Below, piece by piece: positions 22,301 to 30,266 of a stretch of 30,469 nt of DNA. The position numbers and the translations under genes are program-made. Numbering within the stretch: the stretch's first letter is position 1; each line of letters starts with the position of its first letter. The notes beneath the pieces were generated by a model. It worked only from the letters and a program-made list of their open reading frames with translations, was not told the origin of the DNA and made no database searches. The stretch comes from DATCKG01 sp036562385. Its GTDB lineage: Bacteria; Bacillota; Sulfobacillia; Symbiobacteriales; Symbiobacteriaceae. The stretch is taken from contig DATCKG010000030.1 in assembly GCA_036562385.1 (NCBI GenBank), positions 1 to 30,469 of the forward strand, in the 5' to 3' direction.

Positions 22301-23083
22301 CTAGTGGCGCAGGATCCGGCTCAGAAACAGCCGGGCCCGCGGGTGGGAAGGCTCCGTAAAGAAGCGCTCCGGCGTCCCTTCCTCCAGGATTTGGCCTTCG
22401 TCCATGAAGACCACCCGGTCCGCCACCTCCCGGGCAAAGCCCATCTCGTGGGTGACCACCACCATGGTGATCCCCTCGGAGGCCAGGTCCACCATCACAT
22501 CCAGAACCTCCTGGATCATCTCCGGGTCCAGCGCGGAGGTGGGTTCGTCAAACAGCATGATCTTCGGCTTCATGTTCAGGGCCCGGGCGATGGCCACCCG
22601 CTGCTGCTGTCCGCCGGAAAGCTGCAACGGGTAGGCCCGGGCTTTATGGGCCAGCCCCACCCTTCGCAGGTAGGCCATGCCGCTTTCTTCCGCCTCCGCC
22701 CTGGGCACCCCCTTTACCAGCACCGGCGCCAGGGTGACGTTCTCCAGCACCGTCTTGTGCGGATACAGGTTGAACTGCTGAAAGACCATCCCGATGGACT
22801 GCCGGATCTTGGTGACGGGGGCCCGCGGGGCGGTCACCTCCACGCCGTCCACGATCACCCGGCCGCTGGTGGGCCGCTCCAGCAGGTTGATGCAGCGGAT
22901 CAGAGTGCTCTTGCCGGAACCGCTGGGGCCGATAATTACCACCTTCTCGCCGGAAGCCACGGTGAGGTTCACGCCCCTGAGCACATGCAGGCTGCCAAAA
23001 TATTTGTGGACCTCTTCCAGCCGGATCACCGCTGGGCTCTCTCCCTCCCCGTGCTGCGGTATCAACGATGATTCCACATCCAT
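22301..23083 (-). CDS. Amino acid ABC transporter ATP-binding protein
   Basis: The 260-residue ATPase is of the GlnQ/HisP class. It has Walker A GPSGSGKST (52-60), Q-loop FQQFNLYPHKTVLENV, signature LSGGQ (155-159), Walker B IMLFDE (175-180), D-loop SALD and switch His212 in VTHEMGFA. ATG 23081-23083 is chosen because AGAGGAG lies about 7 nt upstream and the domain starts soon after; the longer open frame extends through the intergenic region with no site. It is the first gene of the importer operon, divergent from the rifampin phosphotransferase-like gene. Confidence 0.95.
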   Translation of the reverse strand: MDVESSLIPQHGEGESPAVIRLEEVHKYFGSLHVLRGVNLTVASGEKVVIIGPSGSGKSTLIRCINLLERPTSGRVIVDGVEVTAPRAPVTKIRQSIGMVFQQFNLYPHKTVLENVTLAPVLVKGVPRAEAEESGMAYLRRVGLAHKARAYPLQLSGGQQQRVAIARALNMKPKIMLFDEPTSALDPEMIQEVLDVMVDLASEGITMVVVTHEMGFAREVADRVVFMDEGQILEEGTPERFFTEPSHPRARLFLSRILRH

Positions 23084-23352
23084 TTGTTTTCTCCTCTGTT
23101 TCTGATTAACAAATCGAGCGCGAATGGCATGAATGCAATGGCCCATCTTGACCGGCAATGTGTTGCAGGTGTAGGTATTAATTGATCGACCAGTAAGTAC
23201 CGGGGTGAGAGGGATGTCGCCGTCGATGCAGTGCTGGATACGACGCTTGCCGGACTGCTGACGGATCGCAGCCGAAGAAGGCAGCTCCCGGCGGCCACCC
23301 CGGCAACGCCGCACGAAGGGTTTGATTTCCGACTTGGAGGGAGGGCCATCTT

Positions 23353-25989
23353 ATGGAACTGATCCGCCCACTGGACAGGCTCACCCAGGCTGACCTGGCC
23401 CTGGCCGGCGGCAAGGGCGCAAATCTGGGCGCCATGCTCCGGGCAGGGCTCCCGGTGCCCCCAGGCTTCGTAGTGCTCACAACGGCCTACCGCCTTTTCG
23501 TCGAATCGGCTGGCATCCAAAACGAGATCCAGCGGCTGGCCGCCGAGGCCCACCTGGAAGATCAGGAATCCCTGGACGCGGCCTCCGCCCGGATTCGTAC
23601 GCTCTTTCACCAGTCCCCCATCCCAGCCGAAATCGCCGCCGCCATTGCCGCCGCCTACGAGCAGTTGGGCAGCGGTCCCGTGGCCGTGCGATCCTCGGCC
23701 ACCGCAGAGGATCTGCCCGAGGCCTCCTTCGCCGGTCAGCAGGAGACGTTCCTCAATATCACCGGCGGCCAGCAGGTGGTGGAGGCCGTCCGGCGCTGCT
23801 GGTCCTCCCTCTGGACCCCCCGGGCCCTGGCCTACCGCATCCGAAACGGCATCGCCCCCCAGGATGTAGCCCTGGCCGCGGTGGTGCAGCGGCTGATCCC
23901 GGCGGAAGTGGCCGGCGTGCTGTTTACCGCCGATCCCCTGACCGGCCACCGGGGCCGGATGGTCATCGACGGTGCCTGGGGCCTGGGGGAGTCGGTGGTC
24001 AGCGGCGCTGTCACCCCCGACCACTGGGTGGTGGACGGCAGAACCGGAGCCATTCTGGAGGAGCGGATCGCCACCAAGACCGTCATGACCGTCCGCACCC
24101 CGGACGGCTCTGCCCAGCAGCCGGTCCCGCCGGAACTGCAGCGAAAGCCCGTCCTCACCCCGGCGCAGGTGGCCGCCCTGGTGGAACTGGGCAGGCGCAC
24201 GGCTGCGTATTTTGGCGCCCCGCAGGACATCGAGTGGGCCCTGGCCGGTGGAAAGCTGTACCTGCTCCAGTCCCGGCCCATCACGACCCTCTACCCCCTT
24301 CCGCAGCCGGCGCCCCCGGAATCGGCAGGGCTTCGCATCTACGGATCCATCCACGGCGTTCAGGGCGTGATGGAGCCCTTGTCACCGGCGGCCCGCTCCA
24401 TCTTCTTCACCCTGTTCCGGACAGCCCCCGGTTTCCTGGGCCTGAAGGTGCCGCCCGGTGCGCCGCCGGTCCTCGTCGAGGCAGGCGGACGGCTCTTCAT
24501 CGACTTTACCGCCTTCGCTCGTACCCGAGTGGGACATGCGCTCCTGACCTCCGGTTTCGCCGACAACGCGATGGGGCAGGCGGTCATGGAACTGCTGAAC
24601 CGGAATGCCGGCAGGCTGCCGCCCCTGGCCGGAAACGGCAGGCTGCTGCTGAGAAAGATCCGCAAGTCCCTGCTGCTCACCGTGGCCGGGCGGGCACTCC
24701 GGGCGCTGGTAAGCCCCGACCGCACCCGGGAACAAACCTGGGAACGGCTCCAGGCCTTCGTCCACAACCTGGAGAAAGAAAGCAGACAACTGCACGGCGT
24801 GCCCCAGCGGGTGGATTTCATCCGAAACGTTCTTTCCAGCCTTTTCGGTGCCGTCCTCAGCCAGGTGGCCCCCCTGGTGGTGATGGGTGTGGGAACCGGG
24901 CGGTTGGCGGAGCACAAGTTAAAGGCCTGGGGCCTGGACCCCGCCCTGATGGAGCCGGTGAAGCGCTCCATCCCCCACAACCCCACCACCCAGATGGACC
25001 TGGACCTGTGGCGGGTCTCCCGGCAGTTACGGGCGGAGGCCGCAGCGGGCGGAGCAGAACCGCCGGCCGGAGCCCCGGCTGCCGTGCGGCTCGACCACCC
25101 GGCTGTTGCGGCCTGGCTTGAGAAGTACGGGCACCGCACGGTTCGGGAGATCGACGTCGCGGTGCCCCGACTCCGGGAACAGCCGGAGTACCTCAGCCAG
25201 ATGCTGACGGCCTTCATGGCCCGGGACTCCGGCCCCAACGACCCGGTGCAGCACTTTGAGCGGGGAGCAGCAGCCGCGGAGCAGGCCATGGCAGCCGTTG
25301 CCGCGGAGGTGCGCCGCCGTAAGGGCCCCTTCCGGGCGGCTCTGATCCGGTTTTTGATGAAGCGGCACCGGCAGCTCATGGGCGTGCGGGAATGGCCAAA
25401 GTTCTTCCTGGTCCACGTCATGGGAACGTTGCGCCAGGTACTCCTGGAGGCGGGAGAGGAACTGGTCCGAGCCGGCCGTCTGGACCGGCAAGAGGACGTG
25501 TTTTTCCTTCCCTTCGAAGATCTGACATCAGACCAGGACCTGAGGCCGCTGGTGGCACGCAACAGGGCGGAGTACGACCGGGAGATGAAGCGCCGTCCTG
25601 TTCCCATGGCCATCACCAGCGAAGGCGAGGTTTCCTACGGCATCCGGCCTCATGAAGAGGGAACGCTGGTGGGCATCGGCTCCTCTGCCGGCGTCTACGA
25701 AGGCGTGGCGCGGGTGGTCCTCAGTCCCGTGGGCGCCCGTCTGGAACCGGGCGAAGTGCTGGTGGCACCGGGCACGGACCCGGCCTGGACGCCCCTGTTC
25801 CTCACCGCCGGCGCCCTGGTCACCGAGACCGGAGGGATGATGTCCCACGGCTCCGTGGTGGCCCGGGAGTACGGTATCCCCGCGGTGGTGGGAGTACCCG
25901 GGGCCACCACCCGGCTGCGCACCGGCCAGCGCATCCGAGTCGACGGCACCGCCGGCACCGTCACCATCCTGGACGACGCGAAGGCCTAG
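23353..25989 (+). CDS. rph: Rifampin phosphotransferase-like dikinase (PEP-synthase-related)
   Basis: The 878-residue protein opens with an ATP-grasp domain (LAGGKGANLGAMLRAGLPVPPGFV; AVRSSATAEDLPEASFAGQQE near residues 111-130; QRLIPAEVAGVLFTADP). A long central region has no known small domain, and it ends with a phosphohistidine swivelling domain (TETGGMMSHGSVVAREYGIPAVV, split; catalytic His832). The PEP-binding TIM barrel of true PEP synthase is missing, and the ATP-middle-His order and length match rifampin phosphotransferase, which inactivates rifamycins by phosphorylation. GGAGGGAGG precedes the ATG. Related proteins of unknown substrate share this architecture, so drug inactivation is inference. 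No rifamycin-associated palindrome was found upstream. Confidence 0.85.
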   Translation: MELIRPLDRLTQADLALAGGKGANLGAMLRAGLPVPPGFVVLTTAYRLFVESAGIQNEIQRLAAEAHLEDQESLDAASARIRTLFHQSPIPAEIAAAIAAAYEQLGSGPVAVRSSATAEDLPEASFAGQQETFLNITGGQQVVEAVRRCWSSLWTPRALAYRIRNGIAPQDVALAAVVQRLIPAEVAGVLFTADPLTGHRGRMVIDGAWGLGESVVSGAVTPDHWVVDGRTGAILEERIATKTVMTVRTPDGSAQQPVPPELQRKPVLTPAQVAALVELGRRTAAYFGAPQDIEWALAGGKLYLLQSRPITTLYPLPQPAPPESAGLRIYGSIHGVQGVMEPLSPAARSIFFTLFRTAPGFLGLKVPPGAPPVLVEAGGRLFIDFTAFARTRVGHALLTSGFADNAMGQAVMELLNRNAGRLPPLAGNGRLLLRKIRKSLLLTVAGRALRALVSPDRTREQTWERLQAFVHNLEKESRQLHGVPQRVDFIRNVLSSLFGAVLSQVAPLVVMGVGTGRLAEHKLKAWGLDPALMEPVKRSIPHNPTTQMDLDLWRVSRQLRAEAAAGGAEPPAGAPAAVRLDHPAVAAWLEKYGHRTVREIDVAVPRLREQPEYLSQMLTAFMARDSGPNDPVQHFERGAAAAEQAMAAVAAEVRRRKGPFRAALIRFLMKRHRQLMGVREWPKFFLVHVMGTLRQVLLEAGEELVRAGRLDRQEDVFFLPFEDLTSDQDLRPLVARNRAEYDREMKRRPVPMAITSEGEVSYGIRPHEEGTLVGIGSSAGVYEGVARVVLSPVGARLEPGEVLVAPGTDPAWTPLFLTAGALVTETGGMMSHGSVVAREYGIPAVVGVPGATTRLRTGQRIRVDGTAGTVTILDDAKA

Positions 25990-25996
25990 CGAAAAC

Positions 25997-26027
25997 GCAC
26001 CGCCGGAATGGACCCGGCGGTGCATTT
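25997..26027. terminator. Bidirectional terminator between rph-like gene and ABC exporter
   Basis: GCACCGCCGG (25997-26006) and CCGGCGGTGC (26014-26023) form a perfect 10-bp stem. ATTTTCG follows on the plus strand and GTTTTCG on the minus strand, so it is well built for both convergent transcripts. Confidence 0.85.
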
Positions 26028-26033
26028 TCGCAC

Positions 26034-27911
26034 TCACTCAAGCGCCGTCCGCGACGCCGTCTCAGCCGATTCGCCTGCCACGGCCGCGTCGGAACCGGCA
26101 AACTGGCTGCGGTACAGCTCCGCGTAGCGCCCGTTCCGGGCCAGCAGGCTTTCGTGGGTTCCCTCCTCCACCACCCGGCCGTTGTCAATCACGTAAATCC
26201 GATCCGCCTGCCGGATGGTGGAAAGCCGGTGGGCGATGACAAAAGCCGTCCGCCCCTGCAGGAGCCGCCTGGTGGCCTCCTGGATCTGGGTCTCCGTGTA
26301 CGTGTCGATGTTCGCAGTGGCCTCGTCCAGGATCAGCACTGCCGGATCGGCGCAGAGAGCCCGGGCAAAGGCGATTAGCTGCCGCTGGCCCACCGACAGG
26401 GTGACACCGCGCTCGCCGATCTCGGTGTCATACCCCCGGGGCAGCGCCCGAATAAATGCATCGGCGCCCACGGCCCGGGCGGCGGCTTCCACCTCCTCAT
26501 CCGACGCCCGGGGGTTGCCAAACCGGATGTTGTCCCGGATGGTCCCGGAAAACAGGAAGGTATCCTGCAGGACAATCCCCAGTTGGGAGCGCCAGGAGTG
26601 CTGGGTTACCTCCCGGAGGTCCCGGCCGTCCACCAGGATCCGCCCTTCCCACGGGTCGTAAAACCGCGCCAACAGCTGGATGAGGGTGGACTTGCCCGCG
26701 CCCGTGTGGCCCACCAGGGCCACCGTCTCCCCCGGCAACGCCTTCAGGTTGATATCCCGCACCACCGGCTGCCCCGGCTTGTATCCGAAGGTCACGTTTT
26801 CGAAGCGGATCTCGCCCCGGACCCGACCCAGCGCCACGGCCCCCGGTCGGTCCTCGACCTCCGGCTGCTGGTCCAGCACCTCCACGATCCGTTCCGCTGC
26901 CACAGCGGCGGACTGCAGGAGATTGTAGACCTGGCTGAGGTCCCGGATCGGCTGGAAGAAGCGGTTCAGGTACAGGATGAACGCGGTCACCTGCCCCACG
27001 GTGACTCCGGTGTCGCCGCCCAGGATCAGCCGGCCACCGTACCAGAGCACCAGGGTGACGCCCAGCGCGGAGACCACGTCGATGGCCGGAAAGAACATGG
27101 CCCAGATGGCGGTGGCGTGCACGTTGGCCTGCCGGTTGGCCTCGTTGATGCTGTCAAAGGCCTCCTGATTCCGTTCTTCCCGGGCGAACGCCTGGGTGAT
27201 CCGCACCCCGGAGATGGATTCCTCCAGGCTGGCATTCATATCCGCCGTGGTCCGCCGCACCTCCCGGAAGGCGTCGCGCACCCGGCGCTGAAAGAACCGC
27301 AGCACCGCCCAGATCAGCGGGATGGTCAGAAAGCTGACCAGGGCCAGGCGGACGTGCATCTTCAGCATCGTGACCATGATGGCCACCAAAAGCAGGGTGT
27401 CCGCCACCAGGGTCACCAGCCCCGAGGAGACCAGCTGGTTCAGCGCGTCCACATCCGAGGTCAGCCGGGTGAGGATCCGCCCCGTGGCCGTGGTGTCGTA
27501 GAAGCGGAAGCTCAGCCGCTGCAGGTGGCGAAAGAGGGCGCTCCGCACATCGCAGACCACCGTCTGCCCTACCCAGGAGACCACCCAGGTCTGCCCGTAG
27601 CTGCTCAACCAGTTCAGGACCGCGGTGGCGAAGAACGCGGCGGCCACCAGGTTGAGGCCACTGGCATCTCCCCGGGCCACAAACTCGTCAATGGCCACCT
27701 TGGTGAGGTATGGCCCTGCCAGGCTCACCAGGGCGGTGACGGCCATCAGGAAAGTGGCCAGCAGCAAGCGGCCTGTGTACGGCCGCACAAAGGCCAGCAC
27801 CTGCCGGTAGACACGGGGATCCACCTCCCGGAGCCGGATCCCCGGTGCGTCCAGGGCCAGGCCCCCGGGCCCCCGGGAACCCCGACCCCCGTAGCGAGGC
27901 CCGTGGATCAT
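26034..27911 (-). CDS. ABC exporter half-transporter, ATPase/permease fusion (subunit 2)
   Basis: The 625-residue protein has an N-terminal extension of about 30 residues, six membrane helices (about 40-330) and a C-terminal nucleotide-binding domain. Motifs are Walker A GHTGAGKST (Lys407), signature LSVGQ (505-509, valine in place of the usual glycine), Walker B VLILDEAT and switch His561 in IAHRLST. The ATG follows the stop of the preceding gene with no gap (TGAATG), so the two are translationally coupled and should form a heterodimer like BmrC/BmrD or TM287/288. The exported compound (drug, lipid or peptide) is not evident. A bidirectional terminator closes the pair. Confidence 0.93.
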   Translation of the reverse strand: MIHGPRYGGRGSRGPGGLALDAPGIRLREVDPRVYRQVLAFVRPYTGRLLLATFLMAVTALVSLAGPYLTKVAIDEFVARGDASGLNLVAAAFFATAVLNWLSSYGQTWVVSWVGQTVVCDVRSALFRHLQRLSFRFYDTTATGRILTRLTSDVDALNQLVSSGLVTLVADTLLLVAIMVTMLKMHVRLALVSFLTIPLIWAVLRFFQRRVRDAFREVRRTTADMNASLEESISGVRITQAFAREERNQEAFDSINEANRQANVHATAIWAMFFPAIDVVSALGVTLVLWYGGRLILGGDTGVTVGQVTAFILYLNRFFQPIRDLSQVYNLLQSAAVAAERIVEVLDQQPEVEDRPGAVALGRVRGEIRFENVTFGYKPGQPVVRDINLKALPGETVALVGHTGAGKSTLIQLLARFYDPWEGRILVDGRDLREVTQHSWRSQLGIVLQDTFLFSGTIRDNIRFGNPRASDEEVEAAARAVGADAFIRALPRGYDTEIGERGVTLSVGQRQLIAFARALCADPAVLILDEATANIDTYTETQIQEATRRLLQGRTAFVIAHRLSTIRQADRIYVIDNGRVVEEGTHESLLARNGRYAELYRSQFAGSDAAVAGESAETASRTALE

Positions 27912-29660
27912 TCAGATCACCGCCCCCTCTTTCCCGGCTCCCGTCTGGAGCTGCAGCCGGCAAATCTCCCGGTACAGCCCCTCTTGACGGCTCAGTTCCG
28001 CGGGCGTGCCCTGCTGGACGATGCGTCCCCGATCCATCACCACCACCAGGTCGGCCTCCTGCACCGTGGAAAGCCGGGAGGCGATGATCAGGCAGGTGCG
28101 TCCGGCCATCAGCCGCTGCAGAGCCCGGCGGATGGCCGCCTCGGTCTGCACGTCCACCGCACTGGTAAACTCGTCCAGGATCAGGATCGGACTGTCCATC
28201 AGCAGAGCCCGGGCGATGGCCACCCGCTGCTTCTGGCCGCCCGAGAGGTCGACACCCCGCTCGCCCACCACCGTCTCGTATCCGTCGGGCAGGCTTTCGA
28301 TGAACTCATGGATCTGGGCCGCCTTGGCTGCCGCCACCACCTCCGCCATGGTGGCATCCGGCCGTCCGTAGGCGATGTTCTCCCGCAGGGTGGTGCTGAA
28401 CAAGAACGGCTCCTGTGGCACCACCGCGATGTTCCGGCGCAGGCTTTCCAGGGTCATGTCCCGGACATCCATCCCGTCGATCAGCACCCGGCCGGCATCG
28501 GGATCATAAAACCGCGGAAGTAGCTGCACCAGGGAGGACTTGCCCGACCCGGTAAGACCCAGGATGGCCACCCGCTGGCCGGGCAAAATCTCCAGGCTGA
28601 CGTGATCCAGCACCTTGTGGACCCCATCGTAGCTGAAGGAGACGTCCTCCAGCACCACGTGACCGGAGAGGCGGCCCACGGCCACCGCGCCCGGCTTCTC
28701 CTGCACCTCCGGCCGGGTGTCCAGCAGTTCAAAGATCCGCTGCAGGCCCGCCCGGGCTCGGGCCATCATCGAGGTGATCCAGCCCATCATCCGCACGGGA
28801 TGGATCAGGTTCGCCAGGTATGTGTTGAACGCCACCAGCGTCCCCAGGCTGATGGCCCCTTCGATGGCCCGGTGGCCGCCGTACCAGAGAACGATCACGC
28901 TGCCCAGGGCAGCCAGGAAGTTGATGGTGGTGGTCCAGAAGGAGTTGAGCCGGACTGCCCGCAGGTTGGCCTCCCGGAACGCGCGATTTACCTGCTCGAA
29001 CCGCTCCACCTGGGCCTCCTCCTGGGCAAAGGCCCGCACCACCCGGACACCGGCCAGATTCTCCTGGACGGCGGCCGTCAGCCGGGCGGTCTCCTGCTGC
29101 ACCTGGCTCCAGGTCGCCCGGGACCGGGTCGCGTAATAAAAAACCGCCATCACCATGGGCGGCAGAAAGAGCAGGGAGACCAGCGCCAGGCGCCAGTCCA
29201 TGAGGAGCATGGCCACCACAATGCCGCCGATGGTGAGCAGGTTCATCAGGCCGTTGACCATCCCGACCGAGGCTGCCTGCCTCAGGGTGTCCACATCGGC
29301 GGTCACCCGGCTGATCAGTTCACCGGTCTGTACCCGATCATAAAACCGGAAGGACAAGGACTGCAGGTGGCGGTACAGCTCGCTGCGCAGGGCGTAGATC
29401 ACCTGCTGGGCCACCAGTTCCATGGTATACCGCTGCCCGTAACGGCAGGCGCCCTGCAGCACCGCAGCCAGCACCACCGCCGCGGCGCCGGGCAGCAGCC
29501 AATCCCAGGCCCCCTGCTGAAGGACCAGATCCACCACCCAACGGATGATCTGGGGCTGCATTAGACCCAGGCAAACACCCAGCAGCACCAGCAGCAGGCT
29601 CAGGAGGGCCATGGGCCACCCCGGGCGATAATAGGGCCACAGCCGGCGCAGCACGCTCAT
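27912..29660 (-). CDS. ABC exporter half-transporter, ATPase/permease fusion (subunit 1)
   Basis: The 582-residue protein has six transmembrane helices in the first 320 residues and a nucleotide-binding domain with Walker A GLTGSGKSS (Lys374), canonical LSGGQ (472-476) and Walker B LILDEFTSAVD. The switch histidine is replaced by serine: IIASRLST, Ser528. Combined with the altered signature of the partner, this gives one consensus and one degenerate ATP site, as in known heterodimeric exporters. The start at ATG 29658-29660 has GGGGAG upstream; the longer frame does not. It is the first gene of the two-gene operon. Confidence 0.94.
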   Translation of the reverse strand: MSVLRRLWPYYRPGWPMALLSLLLVLLGVCLGLMQPQIIRWVVDLVLQQGAWDWLLPGAAAVVLAAVLQGACRYGQRYTMELVAQQVIYALRSELYRHLQSLSFRFYDRVQTGELISRVTADVDTLRQAASVGMVNGLMNLLTIGGIVVAMLLMDWRLALVSLLFLPPMVMAVFYYATRSRATWSQVQQETARLTAAVQENLAGVRVVRAFAQEEAQVERFEQVNRAFREANLRAVRLNSFWTTTINFLAALGSVIVLWYGGHRAIEGAISLGTLVAFNTYLANLIHPVRMMGWITSMMARARAGLQRIFELLDTRPEVQEKPGAVAVGRLSGHVVLEDVSFSYDGVHKVLDHVSLEILPGQRVAILGLTGSGKSSLVQLLPRFYDPDAGRVLIDGMDVRDMTLESLRRNIAVVPQEPFLFSTTLRENIAYGRPDATMAEVVAAAKAAQIHEFIESLPDGYETVVGERGVDLSGGQKQRVAIARALLMDSPILILDEFTSAVDVQTEAAIRRALQRLMAGRTCLIIASRLSTVQEADLVVVMDRGRIVQQGTPAELSRQEGLYREICRLQLQTGAGKEGAVI

Positions 29661-29708
29661 CCCTGCTCCCCCTCTGGCTTCCTTCAAGCGTGTATCATCC
29701 CCGCGGTA

Positions 29709-29738
29709 AGTATACCCACCGGCTTTCGCCGGGGGCAA
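29709..29738 (-). promoter_or_regulatory. Candidate promoter of the ABC exporter operon
   Basis: On the minus strand TTGCCC (29738-29733) and TATACT (29714-29709) are 18 nt apart, with the -10 49 nt from the start codon. The spacer contains a small stem, CCGGC-GAAA-GCCGG. Confidence 0.5.
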
Positions 29739-29744
29739 TGCGCA

Positions 29745-29775
29745 CCGGCCGGAGGCTCCCCCTCCCTCCGGCCGG
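29745..29775. terminator. Perfect 11-bp hairpin upstream of the exporter promoter
   Basis: CCGGCCGGAGG (29745-29755) pairs with CCTCCGGCCGG (29765-29775) around 9 nt. There is no T tract. It may be a terminator or boundary left by the gene that once preceded the decayed glycosyltransferase. Confidence 0.4.
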
Positions 29776-29847
29776 ACCTGTCCAGGGGGGCTCTAGGCTA
29801 GAAAGTGTGGGTCCCACAAGAGGAAAAGGCGGTACGCGAGTCAAGGG

Positions 29848-30150
29848 ATGGCGGTCTATCCGACCTTGCGGGCCCGGGTCGTGGGCGACGGGCCCCTGGC
29901 CCGGCCGTCCACGAGGCCCTGGCCCCCTGGCTGGCCACCGGGCGGGTGGCCCTCAGGGGACACGTTCCCTGGGAGGCGATGCCGGCAGAATATGCGGCGG
30001 GCGATATCTTCCTCTTTCCCTCGTCGTTGGAGACCCAAGGGCTGGCGACCCTGGAAGCCATGGCAGCCGGGCTGCCGGTGGTGGCAGTCCAGGCTGGGGC
30101 CCTGCCGGAACTGGTCCGGGACGGGGAGAGCGGAATCACCGCGCCGGCAA
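29848..30150 (+). pseudogene. Decayed GT4-family glycosyltransferase fragment
   Basis: Two plus-strand frames together read as the C-terminal half of a group 1 (GT4, GT-B fold) glycosyltransferase. The first gives YPTLRARVVGDGPLA from 29857 on. After a frameshift near 29905-29910 the second gives HEALAPWLATGRVALRGHVP, then AEYAAGDIFLFPSSLETQGL and EAMAAGLPVVAVQAGALPEL, ending GESGITAP. These are the conserved nucleotide-sugar site blocks, including the E-x7-E region. The acceptor-binding N-terminal domain (about 200 residues) and the last 60-80 residues are absent, and no start codon with a ribosome binding site is present. The remnant cannot be functional. Confidence 0.8.
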
Positions 30151-30217
30151 AAGTTCACGGTTCCTTCATCGTTTTCTCATGAAAACCTCCGGCCGTCTTG
30201 CTATCCTGGTAACCGAA

Positions 30218-30236
30218 ACTCGAATTCAATTCGAGT
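30218..30236 (+). promoter_or_regulatory. Perfect 19-bp palindrome before the manganese catalase gene
   Basis: ACTCGAATT (30218-30226) and AATTCGAGT (30228-30236) are perfect inverted copies around a single C, 31 nt upstream of the catalase start. Its length and symmetry are typical of a repressor operator. It does not match the PerR/Fur box pattern. No clear -35/-10 pair could be fixed. Confidence 0.55.
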
Positions 30237-30266
30237 ATGAACTTCTGCCAAGGAGGGATGCACGGC

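Noticed and set aside
23084..23352. Rifamycin-associated element upstream of the rph-like gene
   Set aside because: I looked for the expected GC palindrome containing CTTGCGGCAAG and did not find it; only a partial ACGCTTGCCGG is present.
26583..28523. 646-codon plus-strand open frame
   Set aside because: It mirrors the two ABC exporter genes, which carry complete Walker and signature motifs.
30258..30266. Earlier in-frame ATG for the manganese catalase
   Set aside because: It directly follows AAGGAGGG, too close for initiation; ATG 30267 has the right spacing and matches family N-termini.
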